Origin: Clostridiales bacterium
Lineage (GTDB): Bacteria; Bacillota; Clostridia; Lachnospirales; Lachnospiraceae
Direction: 5' to 3'
Length of the DNA stretch: 39,778 bases
NCBI GenBank assembly: GCA_012519695.1
Contig: JAAYPT010000064.1
Location: forward strand, 1 to 39,778
Made by a program: the position numbers and the translations under genes. Below, in pieces: positions 1 through 12,098 of the stretch (position 1 is the stretch's first letter; each line of letters begins with the position of its first letter). The notes beneath the pieces were generated by a model. The model saw only the letters and a list, made by a program, of their open reading frames with translations. It did no database searches and was not told where the DNA came from.

Positions 1-162
1 ATTAGACACCTTAATTTTACCATAACAAAAGAGTAAGTTCCTTATATTTTGGGCATTTTCTTAAAGTTGTTTACTACTAGCCCAGAAAAAATAGGGGTTG
101 TGGATAAAAGTACGGAAACTCAAGTTCCAATGCTTTCATACTTGATTTTACATTCATTAGCT

Positions 163-990
163 TTAATAATTGGTAAGCCTGCCTATAATAATATTTGCAG
201 GCTTCTTTTTTTCTGTTTTTCTTTCTTTTATATATGTCTTTTGCATAATATGTTTTCCTAATACATTTCCTCTTTCGCACCTTAATTCAAATAGTATTCC
301 TTTTTCACAAAATTCCAATGCTTTTTCAAATTGATTATTTTCTTCATATTGTAATGATAGATTTTCGTATAGAAGACCTACGCTAGCATAGTGGTATTTT
401 ACATCAACTTTACTATTTTCAAATCCTTTTAATACTTGTTCTAATAAACAGACTGCCTGCTCTTTTTTATTTAATTTATTATACATTCTTGCAATATAAT
501 TAATAATTGTTGTTTCATATTTATTTAGTACTATTTTTTCCAAATCCTCTATTTTACAATTTTTTCTAGTTATCCAAAAAGCTTCCTGACATCTTTTTAT
601 TGTCTCTGCCTCAGTAATTTTTCCTTTTTTTTCATCAAAAATAGCATCCATATATACTATATACTGTTTATTCTCATTATATTTGATAGGCAACCTTTCT
701 TTTAATTTGTTATATAATTGTTCCGCTTTTACATATCTTTTATAATGCATTTCCCTTGAAATATCCCGTTCCAACTCCAATAATTCAAACTCTTCTGCTA
801 CTAATCTTGTACCACATATCTCTCTATCTATATTCATATACTCCTTCAGTTTTTGAAAAGTTCCTTTCTTTGGGCTATACTTTCCTGTTTCAATTCTGGA
901 TATTGTTTTTTGATCCATATTTAGTTCATCTGCAACTTTTTCTTGAGACTTTTTCAATAACTTACGTTCTTGACTTATCACCTCTGCCAT
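163..990 (-). CDS. Rear fragment of the double-HTH regulator (second XRE domain plus TPR-like helices)
   Basis: This open segment encodes 275 residues. Residues 1-55 are an XRE helix-turn-helix (QEKVADELNMDQKTISRIETG), followed by TPR-like helices such as NQFEKALEFCEKGILFELRC. The frame is open upstream of the ATG to the A8 tract and reads YHQNEIYL, which looks like an interdomain linker. There is no ribosome binding site before the ATG, so an independent start is doubtful. The last residues (about KKPANIIIGRLTNY) are out of family style. The alternative frame gives a natural TPR ending after the A7 tract, so this C-terminus is probably a frameshift product. Confidence 0.55.
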   Translation of the reverse strand: MAEVISQERKLLKKSQEKVADELNMDQKTISRIETGKYSPKKGTFQKLKEYMNIDREICGTRLVAEEFELLELERDISREMHYKRYVKAEQLYNKLKERLPIKYNENKQYIVYMDAIFDEKKGKITEAETIKRCQEAFWITRKNCKIEDLEKIVLNKYETTIINYIARMYNKLNKKEQAVCLLEQVLKGFENSKVDVKYHYASVGLLYENLSLQYEENNQFEKALEFCEKGILFELRCERGNVLGKHIMQKTYIKERKTEKKKPANIIIGRLTNY

Positions 991-1028
991 CAGATATATC
1001 TCATTCTGATGATAGTTTTTCCAGATAT

Positions 1029-1901
1029 TTACTTTTTTTTCTCATATTTCTTTCCATATTTTTCATATACCCATTTCAAAGCATCCCTTTGTTTTTTCCA
1101 TTCCTGATATTTTTCTTCGTTTATATCTTTATAACATAACAGTAATAATTCCAAAAATTGTGGTAAATTTAGCAATAAACCATTTTCTGTAAGAATATCT
1201 ATCGTATGGATTCCTATACTTGCTGCTTCTATCTTTCTTCCTCTTTTCATAAATTCCTTCATAAACATCCACGCAGCTTTTCCATATATATTTGCAAGTA
1301 CTTCCTCATCACTAAAATTATATCGAATATAATTCAATATTTTTTCCCGGTAATTGAGAATTTCTATCTTTCCCTGCTTATTTTTTTCATTCATCCACAT
1401 TAGAAGTAATATCATTTCTTCTTCACCTAATAAAAATTCATCTAGGTTTTCTATCTTAAACTCTGGAACAGTAAAGTTAATTGCATTTTCTAAATAACCA
1501 ATACTTTTTAAAGTATTATGATAACATTCTTCCTCTAATACAGATTTTATTTTATAAATGTACTGTTTATGTAATGGCTGATCTGCTACTTTTATTTTTT
1601 CATAATATATAATTCCTCTCTCGGCTTTTACATACTCTCCCTCTTCTAAATATTTTTCTATTACTTCTCTTAGATAATAAATTTTATAAGCCTGTTCATC
1701 TGGTAATAATTCCATTTTATTTACAGATTTTCCTAATCTCTGTAAAATTCTTTCCATTACAAAAAAATCTGGAAATCTTTCTCCACGTTCTAATCTCTTT
1801 ATACAGGTACCTGAACAAACTCCAAGACATAATTTTTCTAAATCAATATTTTTCTTTCTTCTTAAATAGTTTAATAATTTTCCAACTTCCTCTTTTGTCA
1901 T
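1029..1901 (-). CDS. Front fragment of the double-HTH regulator (XRE domain plus TPR-like helices)
   Basis: This open segment encodes about 290 residues starting at ATG 1901; a TTG six bases upstream is possible but less likely. Residues 1-60 form an XRE-type DNA-binding domain with the signature GTCIKRLERGERFPDFF. The rest is alpha-helical and fits TPR repeats of peptide- or partner-sensing regulators. It ends abruptly in lysines at the A8 tract, and the next frame continues directly with the second helix-turn-helix, so it is best read as the first half of one protein. If translated alone it would still be a plausible DNA-binding protein. No strong ribosome binding site is visible. Confidence 0.6.
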   Translation of the reverse strand: MTKEEVGKLLNYLRRKKNIDLEKLCLGVCSGTCIKRLERGERFPDFFVMERILQRLGKSVNKMELLPDEQAYKIYYLREVIEKYLEEGEYVKAERGIIYYEKIKVADQPLHKQYIYKIKSVLEEECYHNTLKSIGYLENAINFTVPEFKIENLDEFLLGEEEMILLLMWMNEKNKQGKIEILNYREKILNYIRYNFSDEEVLANIYGKAAWMFMKEFMKRGRKIEAASIGIHTIDILTENGLLLNLPQFLELLLLCYKDINEEKYQEWKKQRDALKWVYEKYGKKYEKKK

Positions 1902-2002
1902 ACACAACCAGCTCTTTTCGCATATTCTAATTTTTAATATATCATACTTTTTATTATATTAACATGACATTTATGGAACATTTTTGATTGCTTTTTCACA
2001 CA

Positions 2003-2046
2003 AAAACAAACCGCACTGTGCTTTATCCACAATGCGGTTTGTTTTT
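2003..2046. terminator. Bidirectional terminator downstream of gyrA
   Basis: Inverted repeat ACAAACCGCA...TGCGGTTTGT with T-rich tails on both strands, lying between the gyrA stop and the regulator gene. It would end the dnaA-gyrA transcript. The loop contains a perfect DnaA-box sequence TTATCCACA at 2023-2031, which may be chance. Confidence 0.85.
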
Positions 2047-2068
2047 CCACTTTATTTTATTTGTAACT

Positions 2069-4687
2069 CTATTCTTCTTCCTCAGAATCCCCTTCTGCCC
2101 TTTCTAATAATTCCTGCATCAGTTCATCATCTGTTTCTGTTACCTGACCGGAAGCTCTTTTTGCTGCCTCGGCTGCAGCCGCTGCACTCATTTTTTCTTC
2201 TTCCTCAGTAACTAATTCTGACTCATCTGTTTCTTCCATAAGAGATTTGTCTTCTCGTACTTTTGCAATACTTGCAACCGTAACGTCATCAGAAAGGTTC
2301 ATCAGTTTAACTCCAGAGGTTACACGTCCCAGAACGGAAATTCCCTCTACCTTCATACGGATAATGATTCCTTCTGTGGTAATCATCATAATTTCATTAT
2401 CCATATTCACTGCCTTTACTCCGATGATATTTCCAGTCTTTTCGGTAATCTTATAACACTTCACACCCTTACCGCCACGGTTTTGTGGGCTGAATTCTTC
2501 CATCTTTGTAAGTTTTCCAAGACCTTTTTCAGAAGCAATCAACAAATATTCGCCCTGAGTATTCAACTGCATTCCAACTACTTCATCTTCATCTGCAAGA
2601 TTCATACCTATAACACCCATAGAGGTTCTTCCGGTACTTCTTACATCTGTTTCGTGGAAACGGATACACTGACCATACTTGGTAACCAATACAATATCCT
2701 TGGTATTATCGGTAAACTTAACTTCAATAAGTTCATCATCCTCACGAAGGTTAATAGCAGCAAGACCTTTCTTTCTTACATTTGCATAATCCGTTACCGG
2801 TGTTTTCTTTACAATACCGTTCTTTGTTGCCATAAACAGGTAGTGGTCTTCTTTATATTCTTTTAACGGAATTACTGCCGTAATTTTTTCTCCCGGCTGA
2901 AGCTGAATTAAGTTAATAATTGCAGTACCTCTTGCGGTTCTGCTTGCTTCCGGTATTTCATATGCTTTCATACGATATACTTTTCCGGTATTGGTAAAGA
3001 ACATCAGATAATGATGTGTGGTTGTCATCAAAAGTTCTTCAATGTAATCATCATCAATGGTTTCCATTCCCTTGATTCCCTTACCACCACGGTTCTGGCT
3101 GTGGAAGTTATCAATACTCATACGTTTGATATATCCAAGCTTTGTCATAGCAATAACCGTATTGCTTCTTGGAATTAAATCTTCCATGGAAATATCATAT
3201 TCGTCAAATCCAATGGAAGTTCTTCTATCATCTCCGTATTTTTCTGCAATTATCATAATCTCTTCTTTGATTACGCCAAGAAGTTTCTTTTCATCTGCAA
3301 GAATTGCCTTTAATTCTTCGATTCTTGCCATTAACTCTTTGTACTCTGCCTCTAACTTACCACGTTCCAAACCGGTAAGTGTTCTAAGACGCATATCTAC
3401 AATTGCCTGCGCCTGCGCATCAGATAATGCAAATCGCTCCATCAAACGTGATTTTGCTAACTGCACATTTTCACTGCTGCGGATAATGCTGATAACTTCG
3501 TCGATATTATCAAGAGCAATTAATAATCCCTGCAAAATATGAGCACGTTCTTCTGCTTTGTTCAACTCATATTTTGTTCTTCTGGTAACAACTTCTTCCT
3601 GATGTTTCAGGTAATATCCAAGCATTTCATTTAAGTTCATGACTCTTGGTTGATTGTCTACCAGTGCCAACATAATAACACCAAAGGTATCCTGTAATTG
3701 TGTATGCTTGTAAAGCTGATTCAATACAACATTTGGATTTACATCACGACGCAATTCAATACAAATACGCATACCTTCACGGCTGGATTCATCCCGAAGA
3801 TCTGTAATTCCATCGTTTTTTTTATCTCTTACCATTTCAGCAATTTTTTCAATTAATCTTGCCTTATTTACCATGTACGGAAGTTCTGTAACTACAATAC
3901 GATTCTTTCCGTTTTGCATTGGTTCAATATCGGTAATTGCACGAACCTTTACCTTACCTCTACCGGTACGATATGCCTGATCAATTCCGGCAGTTCCTAA
4001 AATCATACCTCCGGTTGGGAAATCTGGTCCTTTTACAATTTTTAGGATTTCTTCAATATCAGTTTCTCTATCTTCTTCAATTCGATTGTCAATAATTTTT
4101 ACTACTGCACCGATAACTTCGCGTAAGTTATGCGGTGGAATATTGGTTGCCATACCTACGGCAATACCGGTAGTTCCGTTTACCAAAAGGTTTGGGTAAC
4201 GGGATGGAAGTACCACTGGCTCTTTTTCTGTTTCATCAAAGTTTGGTGTAAAGTCAACGGTATCTTTATTGATATCAGCTAACATTTCCATGGAAATCTT
4301 ACTTAAACGAGCTTCTGTATAACGCATCGCAGCAGCTCCGTCACCATCTACGGAACCAAAATTTCCATGACCGTCTACTAACATATATCTGGTAGACCAT
4401 TCCTGTGCCATATTTACTAAGGCACCATAAATAGAACTATCACCATGAGGGTGATATTTACCCATGGTATCACCAACGATACGGGCACACTTACGATGTG
4501 GCTTGTCCGGTCCGTTGTTCAACTCTATCATTGCATAGAGAATTCTACGCTGTACTGGTTTTAAACCATCTCTTACATCTGGTAATGCACGAGATGCAAT
4601 AACACTCATGGCATAATCTATATAAGATTTTTCCATTGTTTTTTTCAAATCAACGTCATCAATCTTATCGAATATTCTGTCATCCAT
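2069..4687 (-). CDS. gyrA: DNA gyrase subunit A
   Basis: This is the breakage-reunion subunit of DNA gyrase, which with GyrB introduces negative supercoils using ATP. It has 872 residues, normal for the family. The catalytic tyrosine is Tyr123 ([10 protein letters not shown]). The quinolone-determining loop reads [17 protein letters not shown]: Ser84 is the usual serine (E. coli 83), but the acidic residue at E. coli position 87 is Gly88. The C-terminal beta-pinwheel carries QNRGGKG at two places, matching the GyrA-box consensus in all but one residue. The tail is acidic with an alanine run. It is the last gene of the dnaA-gyrA series, 40 bp after gyrB, and is followed by a strong terminator. 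Confidence 0.98.
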   Translation of the reverse strand: MDDRIFDKIDDVDLKKTMEKSYIDYAMSVIASRALPDVRDGLKPVQRRILYAMIELNNGPDKPHRKCARIVGDTMGKYHPHGDSSIYGALVNMAQEWSTRYMLVDGHGNFGSVDGDGAAAMRYTEARLSKISMEMLADINKDTVDFTPNFDETEKEPVVLPSRYPNLLVNGTTGIAVGMATNIPPHNLREVIGAVVKIIDNRIEEDRETDIEEILKIVKGPDFPTGGMILGTAGIDQAYRTGRGKVKVRAITDIEPMQNGKNRIVVTELPYMVNKARLIEKIAEMVRDKKNDGITDLRDESSREGMRICIELRRDVNPNVVLNQLYKHTQLQDTFGVIMLALVDNQPRVMNLNEMLGYYLKHQEEVVTRRTKYELNKAEERAHILQGLLIALDNIDEVISIIRSSENVQLAKSRLMERFALSDAQAQAIVDMRLRTLTGLERGKLEAEYKELMARIEELKAILADEKKLLGVIKEEIMIIAEKYGDDRRTSIGFDEYDISMEDLIPRSNTVIAMTKLGYIKRMSIDNFHSQNRGGKGIKGMETIDDDYIEELLMTTTHHYLMFFTNTGKVYRMKAYEIPEASRTARGTAIINLIQLQPGEKITAVIPLKEYKEDHYLFMATKNGIVKKTPVTDYANVRKKGLAAINLREDDELIEVKFTDNTKDIVLVTKYGQCIRFHETDVRSTGRTSMGVIGMNLADEDEVVGMQLNTQGEYLLIASEKGLGKLTKMEEFSPQNRGGKGVKCYKITEKTGNIIGVKAVNMDNEIMMITTEGIIIRMKVEGISVLGRVTSGVKLMNLSDDVTVASIAKVREDKSLMEETDESELVTEEEEKMSAAAAAEAAKRASGQVTETDDELMQELLERAEGDSEEEE

Positions 4688-4727
4688 TTATTATATCCTC
4701 CTGTGACTGATGTCTAGTAATTCAATC

Positions 4728-7764
<3,037 letters not shown>

Positions 7765-7768
<4 letters not shown>

Positions 7769-7974
7769 TTTATAATTTTAATTGTTTCACCATCAAAGGA
7801 AACAATATCTCCGTCTACTAATTTTTTACCTCGTTGGTATTCTACTTCACCGTTAACAGTTACCTGTCCGTCTTGAATTACCAATTTAGCCATAACACCA
7901 GAGTCTACCAAATTGGCAGCCTTTAAGGCTTGTCCCAATTTGATATAATCTTCTCTTAATTTTATTTCTTCCAT
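7765..7974 (-). CDS. yaaA: Small S4-domain RNA-binding protein (YaaA/RlbA family)
   Basis: This 69-residue protein is almost entirely an S4 RNA-binding domain: LGQALKAANLVDSGVMAKL followed by the basic turn VTVNGEVEYQRGKKLVDGD. The family lies between dnaN and recF in most Firmicutes and is linked to ribosomal RNA or ribosome assembly; its exact role is not settled. It overlaps recF by four bases and follows dnaN by 18 bp. A GAGGT lies upstream of the ATG. Confidence 0.92.
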
Positions 7975-7992
7975 GATTGATTTTACCTCGAA

Positions 7993-9105
7993 TTAGTTTG
8001 TAGCTGCGTTAAAGTTGACAGGAAGAATTAAGTATATAAACTTCTCTTCATCATCTTTGATAAAACATGGAGCTTTTGGGTTTACCATGTAAAGAGTAAC
8101 CTCTTCTTCATCAATAACACGAAGTGCATCAATAAAGAACTTTGGATTAAATCCAATTAAAATGTCTTTTCCCTCTTTCTGGATATCAATGTCTTCATTC
8201 ATAGAACCAATAAAGGAATTAATTTTTAATTCCATATTTCCATCTGTAACATTCATGATGATAGGCTTTTTGTCACCTTCTTTTACCAAAAGTGTTGCAC
8301 GGTCAATACAGTTTAATAATTCACGCTTGTTAATTTTAATCTTTGTTTCATAGTCAGAAGAAAGCATCTGTTCAATCTTGAAATATTCACCTTCAATCAA
8401 ACGAGAAACAACCGTAGTATCATCAAATTCAAATACGATGTGATTATCTGTGAAGAACATATTTACATTTTCATTTGCATCACCAGGTAAAATTTTACTT
8501 ACTTCCTGTAAGGTTTTTCCTGGAACAACAACTTTGTGGTTTTCATAATTTTCTTTTAATTCAATATTACGAATAGAAATACGATGTCCATCCAAAGAAA
8601 CAACTTTTAACTGGTTTTCTTTAATTTCAAACAATTCACCTGTCATTAATTTATTATTGTCAGTGTCTGCAATAGAAAAAATTGTTTGACGAATAACTTC
8701 TTTCAAAGTGAATTGAGAAAGTACAACAGGTTCGTTTCTTTCAATGTATGGTAGATAGGAAAAATCATCTCCTGATTTTCCAATAATATTGAATTTTGCT
8801 TTTTCACAGGTAATGATAGTTTTAAAAGATGCATCTGTTTCTATGGTGACTTCATTATCAGGAAGTTTTCTTACAATCTCGGAAAAGATTTTTGCATCCA
8901 ATGCAATCACTCCACGTTCAGCAATTTCTCCTTCGATTTTTGTTTCTATTCCCAATTCCATATCATTAGCAGTTAATTTTATTTCATTGGTAGAAGCGTC
9001 AATTAAAATACATTCTAAAATAGCCATAGTGGTTCTAGAAGGTACTGCCTTAGAGACAATATTTACGCCGTGTAATAAATTAGATTTGGAACATATGATT
9101 TTCAT
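7993..9105 (-). CDS. dnaN: DNA polymerase III sliding clamp (beta subunit)
   Basis: This is the ring-shaped processivity clamp of the replicative polymerase, 370 residues built from three repeated clamp domains. It begins with MKIICSKSNLLHGVNIVSKA and ends with the typical FIYLILPVNF region, where the family has its hydrophobic partner-binding pocket. The start ATG at 9105 follows AAGGAG about eleven bases upstream. A DnaA-box-like TGTGTATAA (9109-9117) lies between the two, which may couple dnaN expression to DnaA. Confidence 0.98.
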   Translation of the reverse strand: MKIICSKSNLLHGVNIVSKAVPSRTTMAILECILIDASTNEIKLTANDMELGIETKIEGEIAERGVIALDAKIFSEIVRKLPDNEVTIETDASFKTIITCEKAKFNIIGKSGDDFSYLPYIERNEPVVLSQFTLKEVIRQTIFSIADTDNNKLMTGELFEIKENQLKVVSLDGHRISIRNIELKENYENHKVVVPGKTLQEVSKILPGDANENVNMFFTDNHIVFEFDDTTVVSRLIEGEYFKIEQMLSSDYETKIKINKRELLNCIDRATLLVKEGDKKPIIMNVTDGNMELKINSFIGSMNEDIDIQKEGKDILIGFNPKFFIDALRVIDEEEVTLYMVNPKAPCFIKDDEEKFIYLILPVNFNAATN

Positions 9106-9403
9106 GCTTGTGTATAACTCCTTCCTGGGCTTAAAGATATATTTATAATTAAAGATTCGTATTCTTCATCTTAAGGGATGTTAATAAGTGTATAAGTGTT
9201 TCAAACCCTTATGTTTAGGGACTTGAGCTTAAGGTACAACTCTGTGAATTCCTCCTTGAAATCGACTGGATAAGCTGTGAATAATTAAAATCGCTTTTAT
9301 TTCAAAAAAATCTCAAAAATGGATTCTAGGGTATAAATAAGAGCTTATCAAGGCATTTCAACATAGGGTGTGAATAACTTGTCCACAATTGTTGAAGTAA
9401 GAA
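9106..9403. promoter_or_regulatory. dnaA-dnaN intergenic region with DnaA boxes (candidate half of oriC)
   Basis: This 298-bp gap holds no gene. DnaA-box-like nonamers occur at 9109-9117 (TGTGTATAA), 9276-9284 (TGTGAATAA), 9369-9377 (TGTGAATAA) and 9379-9387 (TTGTCCACA); each differs from the consensus by one base. AT-rich DNA separates them. In Bacillus subtilis the unwinding element lies in this same gap, so it is a good candidate for the unwinding half of a bipartite origin. I did not see a clear DnaA-trio run. Confidence 0.65.
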
Positions 9404-10753
9404 TTAATTCGGGTTAATCTTCTTCTTAATAGTTTCAATTAGGTTATGAGAAGTTTCATTTGTCTCATATTCGCCGGTAATTTTCTTAATACCATAAATA
9501 ATAGTAGAATGATCACGTCCTCCAAGCAATGCACCAATGGTTTCTAGTGGAGTATCGGTCATATTTTTACATAAATACATGGCAATCTGTCTAGGTCGTG
9601 CAATTTCATTACTACGATTCTTAGAAATCATCTGATCAGTAGAAATGTTAAAATGTTCAGCAACAATCTCAATTACAAGTTGTGGCGTAATCTCTCTAGG
9701 CTTGTCCGGAGAAATAATGTTTTGTAATTCCCGCACAGCTATTTCCATTGTAATGTCAGTATGCTCTAAGTTAGAAAAAGCCAGAAGTTTATTTAAAGCT
9801 CCTTCCAGTTCACGGATATTGGACTTAATGTTTGTTGCAATGTAATCCAATATTTGATCATCCAAATGAAAGCCATCAACTTCTTCTTTTCTACGAAGAA
9901 TGGCCATTCGTGTTTCATAATCAGGATAACCAACATCCGCTAAAAGTCCCCATTCGAAACGGGAACGAATACGTTCTTCTAAGGTTTCCATTTCTTTTGG
10001 TGGTTTATCGGAAGAAAGAATAATCTGTTTTCCTGCAGAATGAAGTACGTTAAACGTGTGGAAAAATTCTTCCTGTGTACTTTCTTTTCCTATAATAAAC
10101 TGAACATCGTCAATCATTAATACATCTACGGTACGATATTTATCACGAAGTTTCGTCATTGCAGATGCATTACCATTACGAATAGAATCAATTACTTCAT
10201 TTGTAAATTCTTCAGAAGTAACATAAAGAACCTTTTTTTCAGGTTGCTGTTTCAAAATGAAATGTCCAATGGATTGCATCAAGTGAGTTTTTCCTAATCC
10301 CGGTCCACCATAAATATAGAGGGGGTTGTATACCTGACCCGGACACTCAGCAACTGCAAGGGATGCCGCATGGGCAAACTTGTTATTTTCACCTACCACA
10401 AAAGTATCAAAGGTATAGTTTGGATTCAGGTTGGTTTTATCTGTATTTGGAATGAATTCAGGACTCTTACTCCGAAAAGACTTCATAGATTTGGTCTGTT
10501 CAGGAAGAATAAATTCAATCTCATATTCAATTCCAGTAATCTCAGCTACTGCTACCTTAATAGGAAGGGTATATCTCTTTGAAATATAATTCACACCAAT
10601 TTGTTCTGAAGGTACCAGTATGTAGAGTTTCATATCTTCAATACTGTAAACGCTTAATGGTTTTAAGAAAGTATCGAAAGCAATATCGGAAATTTCATAT
10701 TCTTCTTTGACAGTTCGTAAAATCTCATCCCATTTTTCTAAAATAAGTTCCAT
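9404..10753 (-). CDS. dnaA: Chromosomal replication initiator DnaA
   Basis: AAA+ initiator that binds DnaA boxes and opens the origin. From ATG 10753 it has 449 residues; a TTG at 10765 would add four, but GGAG lies six bases before the ATG, which decides the start. Domain I covers about the first 80 residues. Walker A is GGPGLGKT at 149-156, with Walker B following in VLMIDDVQFI. The DNA-binding domain IV has the signature GGRDHSTIIYG. It is the first gene of the minus-strand series and has DnaA boxes on both sides, as expected for autoregulation. Confidence 0.98.
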   Translation of the reverse strand: MELILEKWDEILRTVKEEYEISDIAFDTFLKPLSVYSIEDMKLYILVPSEQIGVNYISKRYTLPIKVAVAEITGIEYEIEFILPEQTKSMKSFRSKSPEFIPNTDKTNLNPNYTFDTFVVGENNKFAHAASLAVAECPGQVYNPLYIYGGPGLGKTHLMQSIGHFILKQQPEKKVLYVTSEEFTNEVIDSIRNGNASAMTKLRDKYRTVDVLMIDDVQFIIGKESTQEEFFHTFNVLHSAGKQIILSSDKPPKEMETLEERIRSRFEWGLLADVGYPDYETRMAILRRKEEVDGFHLDDQILDYIATNIKSNIRELEGALNKLLAFSNLEHTDITMEIAVRELQNIISPDKPREITPQLVIEIVAEHFNISTDQMISKNRSNEIARPRQIAMYLCKNMTDTPLETIGALLGGRDHSTIIYGIKKITGEYETNETSHNLIETIKKKINPN

Positions 10754-10804
10754 ATAATTCTCCAAGCTTCTTTCTATTTATATATTCATAGTCTTCCACA
10801 CTCT

Positions 10805-10833
10805 ATAATACCGCAAATCGCTTAAATAATCAA
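10805..10833 (-). promoter_or_regulatory. Promoter of dnaA
   Basis: On the minus strand the -35 is TTGATT (10833-10828) and the -10 is TATTAT (10810-10805), separated by 17 bases. A degenerate DnaA box TCTTCCACA (10792-10800) lies just downstream. This would drive dnaA and possibly the genes after it. Confidence 0.6.
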
Positions 10834-11210
10834 TTACAAAATTAGAAGGGTATAGGGGATTGATAAAAAAATGAAAATATGCTTATTTTATCAAGAAATG
10901 TATTATAAACATATCTACAGTTGAAAAAACATTGATTTTATAATAAAAAAATCAACAGTTGGTTTCTATATAAACAGAATATCAAAAAGTTTTCCACAAG
11001 TTATCCACAAAATATGGATAACTTTATGTAAACGCTAAAAATGTGCATAAATTGTGGATGGGATGAGTTTCTTCCTTATTAATAATAAAGCATGTTAATT
11101 CTGTGGAAAAGTATAAAAATCAGAAAAATGCGGAAAAACTAGATGTTGATAAAAAGAATTTCCTATTAATATATATAGTGGCGGATTCTTAAAAAAAGAA
11201 AAAAGTTGCG
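10834..11210. other. Origin of replication region upstream of dnaA (oriC)
   Basis: Non-coding AT-rich stretch between divergent dnaA and rpmH. The core is a cluster at 10990-11021: TTTTCCACA, then a perfect TTATCCACA (11001-11009), then TATGGATAA in the opposite direction. Further copies are TGTGGATGG (11053-11061, 7/9) and TGTGGAAAA (11102-11110, 8/9). Long A/T runs at 10866-10990 could melt easily. Gene order and the boxes together make this the chromosomal origin, probably acting with the dnaA-dnaN gap. The minimal functional segment cannot be told from sequence alone. Confidence 0.85.
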
Positions 11211-11217
11211 AAATAGC

Positions 11218-11245
11218 TTGACTTAAGGGGATTTTTTGTTATAAT
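11218..11245 (+). promoter_or_regulatory. Promoter of rpmH-rnpA
   Basis: TTGACT (11218-11223), 16-base spacer, TATAAT (11240-11245). This is a near-consensus sigma-A promoter about 40 bases before the rpmH start, facing away from the origin. Confidence 0.85.
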
Positions 11246-11284
11246 CAAAAGTGATGTTTTTTAACGTAGAGGAGGTGGATACCC

Positions 11285-11419
11285 GTGAAAATGACATTTC
11301 AACCAAAAAAGAGATCAAGATCCAAGGTTCATGGATTTAGAGCTAGAATGAGTACAGCAGGCGGAAGAAAAGTATTGGCTGCAAGAAGATTAAAAGGAAG
11401 AAAAAAATTATCAGCTTAG
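11285..11419 (+). CDS. rpmH: 50S ribosomal protein L34
   Basis: This 44-residue, very basic protein of the large ribosomal subunit is too short for ordinary ORF cut-offs. It starts [18 protein letters not shown], continues through [18 protein letters not shown] and ends in KKLSA, the full L34 pattern. The GTG start at 11285 lies eight bases after a strong GAGGAGGTGG; the internal ATG at 11291 is less well placed and would shorten the protein. It is the first gene of the plus-strand series next to the origin. Confidence 0.96.
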   Translation: MKMTFQPKKRSRSKVHGFRARMSTAGGRKVLAARRLKGRKKLSA

Positions 11420-11445
11420 GCCACAACTTTGTGGTCTTTCTTCTT
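11419..11445 (+). terminator. Hairpin after rpmH
   Basis: GGCCACA-ACTT-TGTGGTC followed by a T-rich tract. It sits between rpmH and rnpA and is likely a partial terminator that lowers rnpA relative to rpmH. Confidence 0.65.
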
Positions 11446-11489
11446 ACTGGTATAAATTTTTTATATCAGAGGAATGAGGAAAGTTTTGT

Positions 11490-11831
11490 ATGAAATTCTC
11501 AGAATCGTTGAAGAAAAATAGTTATTTCCAGAATGTTTATAAAAACGGAAAATCGTATGCAAACCGTTTTTTGGTTATGTATGTTATGGAAAATCATCTG
11601 GAAAGAAATAGGCTAGGAATATCGGTTAGTAAAAAAGTAGGAAATAGTGTTATAAGACATCATATTACAAGATTAGTAAGAGAAGCATATCGACTACAGG
11701 AAGAGAGGTTCAATAGTGGTTTGGACATCGTAGTCATCGCAAGGGTTTCAGCAAAGAATATAACTTATCATGAAACAGAGAGTGCTTTGTTGCACCTTGG
11801 AAATCTTCACCATATCTTAAGAAAACAATAG
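11490..11831 (+). CDS. rnpA: Ribonuclease P protein component
   Basis: Protein cofactor of RNase P, which trims the 5' leader of tRNA precursors. It has 113 residues. The family signature is RNRLGISVSKKVGNSVIRHHITRLVREAYR, containing the RNR-type basic helix that contacts RNase P RNA and the tRNA leader. It follows rpmH by 70 bp and is followed by yidD, the standard order. A GAGGAATGAGGAAAG stretch provides the ribosome binding site. Confidence 0.97.
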   Translation: MKFSESLKKNSYFQNVYKNGKSYANRFLVMYVMENHLERNRLGISVSKKVGNSVIRHHITRLVREAYRLQEERFNSGLDIVVIARVSAKNITYHETESALLHLGNLHHILRKQ

Positions 11832-11871
11832 CAAATTTATTTTAGAAAATTAGAAAAGAAGATGGAATATT

Positions 11872-12081
11872 TTGAAAAGAATATTAATCGCAATTATAAA
11901 GTTTTATAGAAAATATTTGTCACCTTTAAAAACGACAAAATGCCCGTACTATCCAACCTGTTCCACTTATGGATTACAGGCAATAGAAAAGTATGGTGCA
12001 GTAAAAGGTTCTATGTTAGCCGGGTGGAGAATATTAAGATGTAATCCTTTTTCAAAAGGCGGATATGATCCAGTTCCATAA
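11872..12081 (+). CDS. yidD: Membrane protein insertion efficiency factor YidD
   Basis: Small 69-residue membrane-associated protein that assists insertion of inner-membrane proteins together with YidC. The conserved pattern is IKFYRKYLSPLK...CPYYPTCSTYGLQAIEKYG...RILRCNPFSKGGYDPVP, including the paired cysteines. The start is TTG at 11872; the nearby ATG at 11862 is in another frame. It lies between rnpA and yidC as in most bacteria. Confidence 0.95.
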   Translation: MKRILIAIIKFYRKYLSPLKTTKCPYYPTCSTYGLQAIEKYGAVKGSMLAGWRILRCNPFSKGGYDPVP

Positions 12082-12098
12082 TGTAGGAGGTTTTTAAT

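Larger units (their letters stand above)
77..1901 (-). pseudogene. Double-HTH XRE/TPR regulator, broken by two poly-A frameshifts
   Basis: Read as one gene this would encode about 608 residues. It has an N-terminal XRE-type helix-turn-helix (LCLGVCSGTCIKRLERGER), a helical TPR-like middle, a second XRE helix-turn-helix (SQEKVADELNMDQKTISRIE), and a TPR-like tail ending in KYYYRQAYQLLKLMN and EFPYFYPQP. As I recall, regulators of this two-HTH layout and size are common in Lachnospiraceae. The reading frame breaks twice. An A8 run (plus-strand T8 at 1033-1040) would need nine bases to join the front half to the rest. An A7 run (plus-strand T7 at 206-212) would need eight to join the last 45 or so residues. 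Both breaks are one missing A. The real family end therefore lies at base 77, not 163. It is either a decaying gene, a slippage-controlled gene or a sequencing error. The regulatory target is unknown. Confidence 0.7.

Noticed and set aside
99-107. Perfect DnaA box (TGTGGATAA) far from the origin, and another at 2023-2031 in the gyrA terminator loop
   Set aside because: Single boxes without a cluster; one is in coding sequence. Likely chance, though the gyrA one could bind DnaA.
175-212. Perfect hairpin AAGCCTGC/GCAGGCTT followed by seven T on the plus strand, looking like a terminator
   Set aside because: It falls inside the natural C-terminal coding frame of the minus-strand regulator (the frame ending at 77), and no plus-strand gene precedes it in the window.
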